The notes under the pieces were generated by a model. The model had not been told where the DNA came from. It worked only from the letters and a program-made list of their open reading frames with translations, and did not search any database. From the NCBI RefSeq assembly GCF_009184395.1, contig NZ_WEIC01000002.1, positions 62,001-126,000 of the forward strand: a stretch of 64,000 bases of DNA, given 5' to 3'. Each line of letters starts with the position of its first letter. Position 1 is the stretch's first letter. This document shows positions 1-8,828 of this stretch, in pieces. Made by a program: the position numbers and the translations under genes. The stretch comes from Amylibacter sp. SFDW26 (lineage in GTDB: Bacteria; Pseudomonadota; Alphaproteobacteria; Rhodobacterales; Rhodobacteraceae).

Positions 1-153
1 AAGCAGCTTACACAATATAGCTCTATCTTCATCAGGCGTGCCTTCAGACACAATAGCCCAATATGCAACAGATGCAGGTGCATTCACTTTTGGAAAAGGT
101 CGCGCGTGTAGTTCGCGCGATAACATTTCACGTTGCGGATGATCTTGAAGCAT
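1..153 (-). CDS. DUF3422 family protein, N-terminal part (runs off left edge)
   Basis: The reverse strand has an ATG at 153-151 followed by an open frame to the window edge. It begins MLQDHPQREMLSRELHARPF and continues with a proline/alanine segment. The ELHARPFP signature near the N-terminus is typical of DUF3422 proteins, a family of membrane-associated proteins of unknown function common in alphaproteobacteria. An AAGG ribosome binding site lies about eight bases upstream of the ATG. Only about 51 codons are visible, so domain content and the C-terminal membrane segments expected in the family cannot be checked. No function can be assigned beyond family membership. Confidence 0.75.
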   Translation of the reverse strand, partial: MLQDHPQREMLSRELHARPFPKVNAPASVAYWAIVSEGTPDEDRAILCKLL

Positions 154-255
154 TACGGGCCTTACCACTTAATTACGTTCTGCGGGCCAACTTGCCCAAA
201 AAACGTATATATAAGCAAGGGACACGGTGACGCGACCCTTTAATTATGTCCAGAA

Positions 256-786
256 TCATTCAGGTGGCATCGGAATAGGTGGCCATTCTTGCGTTACTTC
301 TGCCTGTATGGGACGTTCCAGATACGTGGACAAAACAACATAACTGCGTGTGCTACGCACGCCTGGCAACATATAAAGCTGCGCCAAAAACGCCTCCATC
401 GCTTGCGCGTTTGCGCAACGCACTTTCATCATCACACAGGTATCTCCCGCAACAGAGTGGATTTCTTCTACCTCAGGGAATTTTTGCAAACGCATCATAC
501 GTTCACTTTTCCCCCAGCCCTCCGCATCAACTTGGACAAAGGCCAAAAATGGCTTCCCAATGGCTTCTCCATCAAGACAAGTGGTCGTTCCTTTTAACAC
601 GCCAGAAGCACGCAAACGTTTTACGCGTTCATGTACGGCAGGTGCGGACAATCCTGCAACCTGTCCGATTTCAGCATAAGTCAAACGCGCATCCGTCGTC
701 AGCGCCCTTAATATTTTTCGGTCAAAAGCATCTAAAGGGCGGGCAGGCTTACCATTTGGCTGAACATCCTCTTTATCTTTATTCAT
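256..786 (-). CDS. Lrp/AsnC family transcriptional regulator
   Basis: This 176-residue protein has the two-domain Lrp/AsnC layout. A winged helix-turn-helix lies at about residues 18-75 (LDAFDRKILRAL, then LTYAEIGQVAGLSAPAVHERV). An effector-binding ACT-like RAM domain follows, with VAGDTCVMMKVR and the closing LPGVRSTRSYVVLS. I chose the ATG at 786 rather than the in-frame start at 825 because GAAGGA sits nine bases before it. It is divergent from a ridA-like gene and a LysE-type exporter, with about 70 bp between. Such regulators usually sense an amino acid and control adjacent export or catabolic genes, so it probably controls 855-1878. That target is inferred. Confidence 0.9.
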   Translation of the reverse strand: MNKDKEDVQPNGKPARPLDAFDRKILRALTTDARLTYAEIGQVAGLSAPAVHERVKRLRASGVLKGTTTCLDGEAIGKPFLAFVQVDAEGWGKSERMMRLQKFPEVEEIHSVAGDTCVMMKVRCANAQAMEAFLAQLYMLPGVRSTRSYVVLSTYLERPIQAEVTQEWPPIPMPPE

Positions 787-854
787 TCTGCATTTTCCTT
801 CTTTTAATCCAATAATAATCCGCATTTTATGAATTTAGCAAAAGGATATTCACT

Positions 855-1241
855 ATGAAGATGGAAACGGTTAACCCGAAAAAAGGCGTGTACCCAGCAA
901 CGAAAGATTATGTTCATGCAATGAAAGTCACGGGTGCAGCAAGCATGTTGTTTATCAGTGGAACAATGGGATTGGACGAAACAGGCCTTGCGCCTAAGAC
1001 CATAGATGAACAGCTGTCCCTTGTATGGTCAAACATCAGATGCATCTTAGCAAATGCAGAAATGAACACCGATAATATCGTAAGAACAACCAGCTATTTG
1101 CGTGATACCAAATATGCCAAGAAAAATGAAAATGCGCGCGTAGCGGCTCTTGAGGGTCGTCGCATTCCAACCACGACAATCGTCGCCGAAACTTTGACCC
1201 CAAAGTGGTTGATCGAAATCGAAGTCATCGCTGCAGTGTAA
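855..1241 (+). CDS. RidA/YjgF family protein (probably not the canonical deaminase)
   Basis: The 128-residue product matches the compact Rid (YjgF/YER057c/UK114) fold, with LFISGTMGLDETG near the start and the closing LIEIEVIAAV strand. Canonical RidA hydrolyses reactive 2-aminoacrylate-type imines and needs an arginine in a motif like PARxxV. Here the equivalent stretch reads RIPTTTIVAETL, so the arginine appears replaced by threonine. That suggests a Rid subgroup with another or no catalytic role. AAAGGA precedes the ATG. The gene lies ten bases ahead of a LysE-type exporter, likely co-transcribed, and is divergent from an Lrp-type regulator, which points to handling of an amino acid or its by-product. 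Confidence 0.88.
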   Translation: MKMETVNPKKGVYPATKDYVHAMKVTGAASMLFISGTMGLDETGLAPKTIDEQLSLVWSNIRCILANAEMNTDNIVRTTSYLRDTKYAKKNENARVAALEGRRIPTTTIVAETLTPKWLIEIEVIAAV

Positions 1242-1251
1242 GGATATCATC

Positions 1252-1878
1252 ATGAATTTTGACACATACCTATTATTCACAGTTACGACCGCCATTATCA
1301 TCTTTTCACCAGGGCCAACCGCCATATTGGTTGCATCACAAGGCGCATCAAATGGTTTGGCACGCACGTTATTCAGTATTTTCGGTATAACGTTGGCGAC
1401 CATCACTTATTTCATATTTTCCGCAACGGGCATTGCATCTGTAATTGTTGCCTCTCATCTCATGTTTTCAATCATCAAATGGATTGGCGTTGCTTATTTA
1501 TTATATCTCGGCCTTACCGCGATATTCAGTAAATCTGGCGGCATAAGTGTAAATCGCAGCACAGTTCAGAAAAGCCGCAAAGTGCTTTTTTCACAAGGCT
1601 TTTTAGTGGAATTTTCCAACCCAAAAGCATTGTTGTATTTCGCGGCCATACTTCCGCAATTTCTGGATGTGACTAAAGCAATCTTTCCACAGGTATTAGC
1701 GATGGGTACCACAACCTTTATTCTGCAAATCATCATATATGGCGCATATTCTTATATGGGTGACCGATTGGTACGTGGCGGCGTTAAACACTGGATTATC
1801 AAAACCATCAACAAAACAGCAGGCGGTGCGCTTATCTTTGCTGGTGTAAAAATGGCCAGTGTTACAGCAAGTAACTGA
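1252..1878 (+). CDS. LysE/RhtB family amino-acid exporter
   Basis: This 208-residue inner-membrane protein has the LysE/RhtB pattern. A first helix is followed by IIFSPGPTAILVASQGASNG, the conserved loop of the family. About six hydrophobic helices follow, with the FSNPKALLYFAAILPQF segment typical of RhtB-like exporters. Members export amino acids or their analogues by proton exchange; the substrate cannot be read from sequence. It follows the Rid-family gene by ten bases and ends five bases before the convergent rmuC stop, so the two transcription units meet tail to tail. The Lrp-type regulator upstream fits amino-acid-responsive control. Confidence 0.88.
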   Translation: MNFDTYLLFTVTTAIIIFSPGPTAILVASQGASNGLARTLFSIFGITLATITYFIFSATGIASVIVASHLMFSIIKWIGVAYLLYLGLTAIFSKSGGISVNRSTVQKSRKVLFSQGFLVEFSNPKALLYFAAILPQFLDVTKAIFPQVLAMGTTTFILQIIIYGAYSYMGDRLVRGGVKHWIIKTINKTAGGALIFAGVKMASVTASN

Positions 1879-1883
1879 ATAAA

Positions 1884-3122
1884 TTACGCGCCCGTTTTCG
1901 GGTTCAATTTGACCACATCAGCAGAGGCATCCGAAATTTCTTCAAAATCAAAGGCATCAAGCCGCTTTGCCCGCGTGCCTGCTTTGGTCGCAGATATCTT
2001 AATGTCTTCGATGTCTTTACTCGCTTGTGAAAAGTGACGGTCAAGATTTTCAACACGCCCACCAAGGCGCTCCACATCTTTAAACAACGCGCCCAGCTCT
2101 TTGCGAATAGCCCCCGCCTGTTCACGCATTCGCGCATCCTTCAACACAGCACGCATTGTGTTCAGCGTAGCCATACAAGTCGTTGGTGACACGATCCAAA
2201 CACGTGCATCGAACCCTTCACGCACAACTTCTGGGAAATTCGCATGAAGTTCCGCATAAACAGCTTCGGATGGTAAGAACATCAAAGCACCATCTGCCGT
2301 TTCACCTTCGATAATATACTTCTCACTGATCGCTTTGATATGTGTGCGTATAGAGGATTTCATCAAACGCGCAGCAACAACTGCCTGTTCGTCTGTTTCT
2401 GCATTCCGCAACGCTTCATAAGCCTCCAACGGGAACTTTGAATCAATCACAATCGGACCAGGTGGGTTTGGCAGATGGATCAAACAATCCGCACGCTTGC
2501 CATTCGATAAAGTTGCTTGAAAACTATACGCCTCAGGTGTCAAAGCTTTCGATACGATATCGTTCAGCTGGATTTCACCAAACGCCCCACGTGTCTGTTT
2601 ATTCGACAGGATATCTTGCAAACCCAGCACATCCCCAGACAGCTTTTCAATATTCGTCTGCGCCTTATCAATCGTCGCCAAACGTTCTTGCAATTGCGTC
2701 AGCGATTGCGTGGTTTTTTCAGATGACCCATGTAGGCTTTCTTTCATCCGTTCCTGCATTTCATGTAAGGATTGCGCCGATTTCAATGCGCTCGTATGTA
2801 GCGTATCATTCATATGTTGCTGTACTGTAGCTAAACGCTTCTCCATTGTCTGGATCATATTCACTTGCGCATTGGCCTGCGTATCTGAAACGCTTTGCAG
2901 GTTCCCCGCCAGTTGCTGTTGGTTGACGCCCAGCGTTTGAATATCTTCGTTCAACCGTCCGAATTGCATGGCAACTTGTTCCACCGCATTCTGCGATCGT
3001 CCCGCACGGCGCACGGATGTGATCAGCAAAACCACCACAAGCAACAGCACAGCAGTCGCTAAAATCACGCCCATTACCAGCGGATCATTCAATGCATAGC
3101 TTTGTCCATTAATTTCTATCAT
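1884..3122 (-). CDS. rmuC: DNA recombination protein RmuC
   Basis: The protein is 412 residues. It has an N-terminal membrane anchor at about residues 16-37, a long heptad-rich coiled coil rich in Gln (about 40-165), and then the RmuC nuclease-like domain with IVIDSKFPLEAYEAL and WIVSPTTCMATLNTMR. RmuC proteins limit inversions and rearrangements at repeats and are related to the PD-(D/E)XK nuclease fold. The start ATG overlaps the mutL stop in an ATGA arrangement (3119-3122), so translation is probably coupled to mutL. Pairing of the two repair functions in one transcript fits a role in genome stability. Length is in the usual range. Confidence 0.93.
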   Translation of the reverse strand: MIEINGQSYALNDPLVMGVILATAVLLLVVVLLITSVRRAGRSQNAVEQVAMQFGRLNEDIQTLGVNQQQLAGNLQSVSDTQANAQVNMIQTMEKRLATVQQHMNDTLHTSALKSAQSLHEMQERMKESLHGSSEKTTQSLTQLQERLATIDKAQTNIEKLSGDVLGLQDILSNKQTRGAFGEIQLNDIVSKALTPEAYSFQATLSNGKRADCLIHLPNPPGPIVIDSKFPLEAYEALRNAETDEQAVVAARLMKSSIRTHIKAISEKYIIEGETADGALMFLPSEAVYAELHANFPEVVREGFDARVWIVSPTTCMATLNTMRAVLKDARMREQAGAIRKELGALFKDVERLGGRVENLDRHFSQASKDIEDIKISATKAGTRAKRLDAFDFEEISDASADVVKLNPKTGA

Positions 3123-4954
3123 GTGCGCCCAAACAACCGTTCAATATCTGCCAATTTCAATTCTACATAGGTCGGGCGTCCATGGTTACATTGTCCCGAA
3201 TGTGGTGTCGCTTCCATTTCGCGCAGCAATGCATTCATTTCTTCAGCGCGCATTTGGCGCCCTGAACGGATAGATCCATGACACGCCACACGGGATAGGA
3301 TCGCTTCGATCTTATCCGCCACAACTTTTGTCGTCGTCTGATCCGTCAGTTCATCACAGATATCACGCACCAAGGCTTGTGCGTTCACCTCCCCCAAAAT
3401 CGCAGGCGTCTCGCGCACACAGACTGCATTGCCGCCAAACTCCTCGATCACCAATCCGAACTTCGCCAACTCATCCAAAACATCGATCAAGACCAGCCGT
3501 TCATTTTCAGACAGATCAACAACCTCTGGCAACAACAACGCCTGCGATGCCACACCATTCTCTGCCATTTGATTTTTCAGTTTTTCATACACCAATCGCT
3601 CATGCGCAGCGTGTTGATCAACGATAACCAAACCATCTGGCGTTTGGGCGATAATATAATTCTCATGCAATTGTGCACGCGCTGCTCCAAGAGGTTTCTC
3701 GGCGGCATCTTCGACCTCAACCGTTTCAATAACAGGTTCCACACGCCCAGAGTATTCGGTTTGAACATCTGCAAACCCTGACTGCACAGGCGGCACCATC
3801 GTAGAGCGTGAACGTTGATCCATCTGATAAACAGGTGCTACAGGTCGAGCCTCTGCCTGAAAAGCCCCCAATGTGGCATCTGCCACTGTAGATGACGCCC
3901 GATGCCCCGCACTGGATAATGCATGGCGCAAACCAGACACAATCAAACTGCGCGCACCAGCAGGATCGCGGAAACGTACCTCTGCCTTAGCAGGATGCAC
4001 ATTCACATCTACCAATGTTGGATCACACTCGATGAACAGGGCAACAACAGGATGACGATCACGGCTTAGGTAATCTGAATAGGCGCCGCGTACAGCACCC
4101 AACAGCAACCGATCCTTCACAGGCCGCCCATTCACAAACAGATACTGTCCAATAGCAGCCCCGCGCGAATAGGTCGGCAACGATGCATAGCCATGCAACG
4201 ATAATCCTTCGCGTTCGAAATCCAACGCTACAGAATTTTCCGCAAACTCTGTGCCAAGAATAGAGCGCAACCGCCCCAAAACAGCATCAAACAAATCGCC
4301 CGATTGCGCGTCCGAGCGGAACGTCACACGCCCCTGCCCGCCCCCAGACACATCACGCAATGTGAACCCAACATAGGGTTCCGACATCGCCAAACGTTTG
4401 ATCACATCTGTGATCGCCTGTGCCTCGGCACGATCAGTCCGCAGAAATTTCAAACGCGCAGGGGTCGCGTGAAACAAATCGTTCAATTCAACCGTTGTGC
4501 CCTTTGATCGCGCCACAGGTTTTATCGGGCGAATATCCCCACCATTCACCGTGATCTCTGATGCATGATCCGTCTCGAACCCACGCGAAGAAATCGTCAA
4601 ACGACCGACTGCACCCAAGGAAGGCAATGCCTCGCCGCGAAAACCAAAAGAACTGATGTTCAACAAATCTGTTCCATCAATTTTTGACGTCGCATGACGC
4701 GATAAAGCAAGGTGCAACTGATCCTCTGGAATACCAATTCCATCGTCAGAAACACGGATTAGCGTCTTGCCCCCATCCGCATAAGCAATATCAATACGCG
4801 TTGCGCCCGCATCCAAAGAATTCTCAACCAATTCTTTTACAGCAGAGCTTGGACGTTCCACCACTTCACCCGCTGCAATACGATTTGCAGCAGCATCATC
4901 CAATTGACGGATTTCGGGTCGATCGCCCTTTATATTGGGGGTATGCGTGTTCAT
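3119..4954 (-). CDS. mutL: DNA mismatch repair protein MutL
   Basis: This 611-residue protein has the GHKL ATPase motifs of MutL: NSLDAGATRIDI, DDGIGI, FGFRGEALPS and the TKGTTVELNDLFHATPARL region. A variable linker (about 330-420) precedes the C-terminal dimerisation domain. That domain contains DQHAAHERLVYE, which fits the DQHA(X)2E(X)4E metal site of MutL endonucleases, together with ACHGSIRSGRQM and QCNHGRP. It therefore likely nicks DNA itself, as expected where no MutH exists. The gene is first in a two-gene unit with rmuC. The ATG at 4954 has only a weak ribosome binding site, but the N-terminus aligns well with the family. Confidence 0.96.
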   Translation of the reverse strand: MNTHTPNIKGDRPEIRQLDDAAANRIAAGEVVERPSSAVKELVENSLDAGATRIDIAYADGGKTLIRVSDDGIGIPEDQLHLALSRHATSKIDGTDLLNISSFGFRGEALPSLGAVGRLTISSRGFETDHASEITVNGGDIRPIKPVARSKGTTVELNDLFHATPARLKFLRTDRAEAQAITDVIKRLAMSEPYVGFTLRDVSGGGQGRVTFRSDAQSGDLFDAVLGRLRSILGTEFAENSVALDFEREGLSLHGYASLPTYSRGAAIGQYLFVNGRPVKDRLLLGAVRGAYSDYLSRDRHPVVALFIECDPTLVDVNVHPAKAEVRFRDPAGARSLIVSGLRHALSSAGHRASSTVADATLGAFQAEARPVAPVYQMDQRSRSTMVPPVQSGFADVQTEYSGRVEPVIETVEVEDAAEKPLGAARAQLHENYIIAQTPDGLVIVDQHAAHERLVYEKLKNQMAENGVASQALLLPEVVDLSENERLVLIDVLDELAKFGLVIEEFGGNAVCVRETPAILGEVNAQALVRDICDELTDQTTTKVVADKIEAILSRVACHGSIRSGRQMRAEEMNALLREMEATPHSGQCNHGRPTYVELKLADIERLFGRT

Positions 4955-5002
4955 ACCACTATAGATAGCATGAACACTCGCGATTCGACAGTGGTCTTAG
5001 GG

Positions 5003-6313
5003 TTAATCAGTGTTAACCAAACCTTCAGGCTTACCAACCACAACAAAGCGCATCGCTTCTGGTTGTAACAGCTCTTTAGCCACACGGTTCACATCCTCTA
5101 ACGTCACCGCATTGATCTTGTCATTGCGTGTTTTTGGATAATCAATCGGATAACCACTCATCTGCATTCCAACCAACAAATTTGCGATCCGTCCGTTGCC
5201 ATCAAAACGTAACGGGTAAGCGCCCGTCAGATATTTCTTAGAAGCCTCCAACTCTTCAGCAGTCACGCCAAACTCGGCCATTTTACGCCATTCTTCTTTG
5301 ATAACATCCAAAGCCGTTTTGATCCGGTCATTCGATGACGAAACGCCACCAGCATAAATGTTAGTATAATCAAAAGGCGCTAAATAAGAATAAACACCGT
5401 AAGTAAGGCCACGCTTTTCGCGCACCTCAGCTGTCAAACGAGATGATAGACCACCGCCGCCCAATGTGTGGTTTAACAAATAAGCCGCAAAGAAATCAGG
5501 ATCATGACGATCCATGCCATCATGTGCCCAAATTGCCACTGCTTGTGGTGTATCAAAGTCTACAACAGTCACACCACCAGAAGCAGAAAATTCTGTTTTT
5601 TGTGGTAAAGCTTTTCCTGTTTCAGGCAGGTCACCCAACAATGCGTCGACCATAGGGCCAACCTCTTCAGCACGAATATCGCCAACGACACTAACAAATA
5701 AGCGATCTTTTGCGAAGATATTCTTATGAGCTTGGCGCATATCTTCTGCGGTCAAATTCGTCACTGTCTCCAAAGTTCCTTCTAACGATTGGCTATAAGG
5801 GTGGTTTGAATATGCAAGCGCCGCCATTGCCCGCGTTGCAATATCTTGCGGATCTGTTTGTTTCGATTTCACAATCGATACGACCTGATTTTGGACACGT
5901 GCAAAGGCTACATCGGAAAATGTTGGCTGCATTAAAGCTTGCTTAAGCAATGCCAAAGACTGATCTTGGTTCTCTTTTAAAACCCGTGCAGAAATAGACA
6001 CACTGTCACGTGATGCATCAAAGCCAAATCCAGCAGCCAATTCTTCGGTAGCACGCGAAAATGCAGAGGCATCCATATCCCCAGAACCTTCTTCTAACAG
6101 CCCTGTCATCAAATATGTTGCGCCCATTTTATCAGCATCATCCAGTGATGCGCCACCTTTAAAGGCAACTTCAAGCGCAACAAAGGGGATACTGGGCTCA
6201 TCCACTAACCAAACGGTGATACCACCTTTTGATGTGATTTCTTGGATGTTGGTTTCAGCAAAGGCAACCGCCGTACTTAAAGACCAAATGATAAATGTGA
6301 AAACAAATCGCAT
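5003..6313 (-). CDS. M16 family peptidase homologue lacking the zinc motif
   Basis: The 436-residue product has an N-terminal signal peptide (hydrophobic stretch ending AVAFAETN) and the two-lobed M16 fold. Where active M16 peptidases carry HxxEH it has YLMTGLLEEGS, so it cannot bind catalytic zinc. It keeps the substrate-binding pair region SSRLTAEVREKRGLTYGVYSY. This matches the non-catalytic partner of bacterial two-subunit M16 proteases. The zinc-site partner lies three bases upstream, and AAAGGA precedes the ATG. The two products probably form a periplasmic heterodimer that degrades peptides; the pairing is inferred from adjacency and motif loss. Confidence 0.92.
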   Translation of the reverse strand: MRFVFTFIIWSLSTAVAFAETNIQEITSKGGITVWLVDEPSIPFVALEVAFKGGASLDDADKMGATYLMTGLLEEGSGDMDASAFSRATEELAAGFGFDASRDSVSISARVLKENQDQSLALLKQALMQPTFSDVAFARVQNQVVSIVKSKQTDPQDIATRAMAALAYSNHPYSQSLEGTLETVTNLTAEDMRQAHKNIFAKDRLFVSVVGDIRAEEVGPMVDALLGDLPETGKALPQKTEFSASGGVTVVDFDTPQAVAIWAHDGMDRHDPDFFAAYLLNHTLGGGGLSSRLTAEVREKRGLTYGVYSYLAPFDYTNIYAGGVSSSNDRIKTALDVIKEEWRKMAEFGVTAEELEASKKYLTGAYPLRFDGNGRIANLLVGMQMSGYPIDYPKTRNDKINAVTLEDVNRVAKELLQPEAMRFVVVGKPEGLVNTD

Positions 6314-6316
6314 GTC

Positions 6317-7648
6317 TTATCCTTTCGTCTCTGGCAACAGCCAAGAAGAAACTGAATTGTTAATATTAAGAACTTTACGTGCTGCCGCCATAACATCTTC
6401 GGCTGTAACGGCTTGCAATACAGCAGGCCAGTCTTGCACATCTTGAATGGTTAAACCTGTTGTTAAAGCCGTTCCATACTCACGCGCTAAACCTGACAAA
6501 CTATCGCGTGCATAAATCTGCGATGCCATAGCTTGGGTTTTCAAACGTTCCAAATGTGCGGCATCTACATCTGTTTCCAGAAACGTTTCGATGGCTTTAT
6601 CCAAAGCAGCTTCTGCATCCTCGTTAGACGTTCCAGGAGCAGGCAAAATATACAGACCAAACGTTTCCATATCTAAAGCCGTTCCGTCATAAAAAGCAGA
6701 ACTGTTGATTACAACTTTCTGTTTCAATTGTAATTCCTGACCCAAATAGGATGTCAGCCCTGAACCACCCAAAAGTTCCGCCAACATAACCAAGGCGGCT
6801 GCTTCTTTTTGATCTCCTGCTTTACGACTTTCCGCCAAATAGGTGCGTATAAACTGTGGCTGACGTACACGTGCATCTGTCAGTGTTGTCCTAAACGGCG
6901 CAATATGCGGTGGCTCTTGTGTGCGAACACGTTCTGGCAAATCCTTAGATGGCACCAATGGCCCGTAATGCTCAGTTGCTAACGCACGAACTTCTTCTGG
7001 TGTTGTATCCCCAGCGACGATCAAGATCGCATTGTTTGGCGCATAATACGTCCTATAGAACTCTAAAGCATCTTGTCGCGTTAACTGTTTAATTTCATGC
7101 ATCCAACCGATCACAGGAATACCGTAACGATGGTTGTGAAACTGTAGTGCATTACGTTGTTCGTGTAATAATGAGTTCGGGTTATTCTCTGTACGAGAAT
7201 TGCGTTCTTCGACAACAACATCGCGTTCAGGCAGAACTTCTTCCTCAGAAAGAATTAGATTTTGCATGCGATCGGCTTCAAGCCCCATCATCAATGACAA
7301 ACGGTCTGCAGATACTCTTTGAAAATAAGCCGTATAATCATACGACGTAAATGCGTTTTCTTGGCCACCATTTGCGGCAACGATTTCAGAAAACTCGCCT
7401 GGCTTCAGCGTTTCCGTTCCTTTAAACAATAAATGTTCCAAGAAATGTGCAATGCCCGACTTCCCAGCCTTTTCATCTGCGGACCCGACACGATACCAAA
7501 CCATATGGGTCACTACAGGTGCACGGTGATCTTCGATCACAACAACCTGCATACCGTTATCCAAATTAAAAGATGTTACGTTTTCTGCGTACAAAATAGA
7601 CGGGATTAGAAACGTAATAAATGCAATAAAACCTGTGAGTATTTTCAT
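6317..7648 (-). CDS. M16 family zinc peptidase (catalytic subunit)
   Basis: This 443-residue protein has a signal peptide (residues 1-21) and the inverted zinc motif HFLEH at residues 68-72. A glutamate at residue 148 is placed as the third zinc ligand (HxxEH followed by about 76 residues, in VVVEERN). The C-terminal half is the usual regulatory lobe. M16 peptidases degrade short peptides inside a closed chamber. It precedes its zinc-less partner by three bases, so they are surely one transcript. A terminator-like hairpin at 7679-7711 separates it from the lipoprotein gene upstream, suggesting its own promoter. Secretion to the periplasm is expected. Confidence 0.93.
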   Translation of the reverse strand: MKILTGFIAFITFLIPSILYAENVTSFNLDNGMQVVVIEDHRAPVVTHMVWYRVGSADEKAGKSGIAHFLEHLLFKGTETLKPGEFSEIVAANGGQENAFTSYDYTAYFQRVSADRLSLMMGLEADRMQNLILSEEEVLPERDVVVEERNSRTENNPNSLLHEQRNALQFHNHRYGIPVIGWMHEIKQLTRQDALEFYRTYYAPNNAILIVAGDTTPEEVRALATEHYGPLVPSKDLPERVRTQEPPHIAPFRTTLTDARVRQPQFIRTYLAESRKAGDQKEAAALVMLAELLGGSGLTSYLGQELQLKQKVVINSSAFYDGTALDMETFGLYILPAPGTSNEDAEAALDKAIETFLETDVDAAHLERLKTQAMASQIYARDSLSGLAREYGTALTTGLTIQDVQDWPAVLQAVTAEDVMAAARKVLNINNSVSSWLLPETKG

Positions 7649-7678
7649 ATAAAAACCGCTGCCTTTTTAAAGTTTCTC

Positions 7679-7711
7679 AAAAATATACCTAGGATCAATT
7701 AAAACCCTAGG
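7679..7711 (-). terminator. Terminator-like hairpin with CCTAGG arms
   Basis: Two copies of CCTAGG at 7688-7693 and 7706-7711, 12 bases apart, form a hairpin. On the minus strand it is followed by TATATTTTTG. It lies downstream of the DUF3035 lipoprotein gene and upstream of the M16 pair, and would act on minus-strand transcription. The stem is only six pairs, so strength is uncertain. Confidence 0.45.
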
Positions 7712-7753
7712 CAATAAAACATACGCATTTGTGATGATTAAGTATTAACTTGC

Positions 7754-8287
7754 TTACTCAACAATTCTTACAGAAGGCGTGCGAACACCTTGGCGACGTA
7801 AGCGATCCGTTTCTAGGACTGGGTCAAGTGATTCAGATTTGTACGTTTGCAACCGACCATCATGCCCGATCCAACGTTGGAAAAATCTAGGTTTTCTCTT
7901 CTTTGCAATGACTTTAGCATCTGCGTCGATTTGGTCGCGAATATTACCCGGTACGCCAGAACGCGAAGCCGCGGCAATCAAAGCTTGCTCATCGCTTGCG
8001 ATTAATTCACTGTCTAAACGTTCAGGATTACCGCCCAATGCAGTGATTGCATCACGGTCTGGCTCAAGATCAACACGATTTTTAGAGCCCAATGTGGGTT
8101 CTGGTAGTGTGACCGTATCTTCTGGAATTTCCAACGGTTTAGTCGGAATGATGGAGAATTCATCTGGCCCAGCATCTCTAATTTTGAAATCACCATTTTT
8201 GTCAAAAATAGACTCACCACGCCCACATGCGGCTACCAAAAAGCCAAGAGCAAGCATAAAAATCAATTTAGTCGGACGAAAATTCAT
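7754..8287 (-). CDS. DUF3035 domain lipoprotein
   Basis: The product (177 residues from the ATG at 8287) starts MNFRPTKLIFMLALGFLVAAC, written here across a typical lipoprotein signal with a VAAC lipobox and Cys21 as the lipid attachment site. The mature part has the proline-rich DUF3035 opening (GPDEFSIIPTKPLEIPED). A TTG start at 8305 would add six residues before the signal and is less likely. Function is unknown. In Rhodobacterales this gene regularly lies between lspA and the M16 pair, as here. Its neighbour lspA encodes the peptidase that would mature it. It is probably a membrane-anchored envelope protein. Confidence 0.88.
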   Translation of the reverse strand: MNFRPTKLIFMLALGFLVAACGRGESIFDKNGDFKIRDAGPDEFSIIPTKPLEIPEDTVTLPEPTLGSKNRVDLEPDRDAITALGGNPERLDSELIASDEQALIAAASRSGVPGNIRDQIDADAKVIAKKRKPRFFQRWIGHDGRLQTYKSESLDPVLETDRLRRQGVRTPSVRIVE

Positions 8288-8346
8288 GTGCTGCACACAC
8301 CCCAAGAAACTCTTTTCATGCTGTTTAACCTAGAATTATACCCGCG

Positions 8347-8817
8347 TCACGCCTTCTTTGGCAGCTTTTCGGAAAAGAATATGAAACCAAAGGCACCCGC
8401 AAAGACAAATATATCTGCAACGTTAAACACAGAAGGGTTTTGCCAGCCACAACACGACATGTTCAAAAAGTCGGCAACAGCCCCGTGAATGACACGATCA
8501 AGCGCATTTCCAAGCGCTCCACCGATCACGCAGCCAAAAAGAATAGCTGCAAACCACCCCGTAAATTGACGCGAATACCATAAAACACCAACAGAGATAG
8601 CCACAGCTAGGGTAATCAACCCCCAGCGCATAATTTCGGAATCATTTCCAAACAGACCGAAATTGATGCCATCATTCCAACCCATGCGGAAATTCAGCAA
8701 AGGTGGGATCACATCAATTTCACGGCCATCAACCAAACGCAGATAAAACACCACGTACCACTTCGTAAACTGATCAATCAGAAACGTTACAACTGCGATA
8801 AGTGCTGTTTTACTCAT
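8347..8817 (-). CDS. lspA: Lipoprotein signal peptidase (signal peptidase II)
   Basis: This 156-residue integral membrane protein has four predicted helices. The two catalytic aspartates sit in GNALDRVIHGAVADFL and in FNVADIFVFAGA, the conserved LspA blocks. It cleaves prolipoproteins before the lipidated cysteine in the inner membrane. AAGGA precedes the ATG. It follows purH by 11 bases and precedes the DUF3035 lipoprotein gene, so the three are likely co-transcribed. Length is normal for the family. Confidence 0.96.
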   Translation of the reverse strand: MSKTALIAVVTFLIDQFTKWYVVFYLRLVDGREIDVIPPLLNFRMGWNDGINFGLFGNDSEIMRWGLITLAVAISVGVLWYSRQFTGWFAAILFGCVIGGALGNALDRVIHGAVADFLNMSCCGWQNPSVFNVADIFVFAGAFGFIFFSEKLPKKA

Positions 8818-8828
8818 AACGATAGTCC

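Noticed and set aside
7688-7711. CCTAGG pair as a regulator site
   Set aside because: Its place after the lipoprotein gene and the following T-rich run on the minus strand fit a terminator better.
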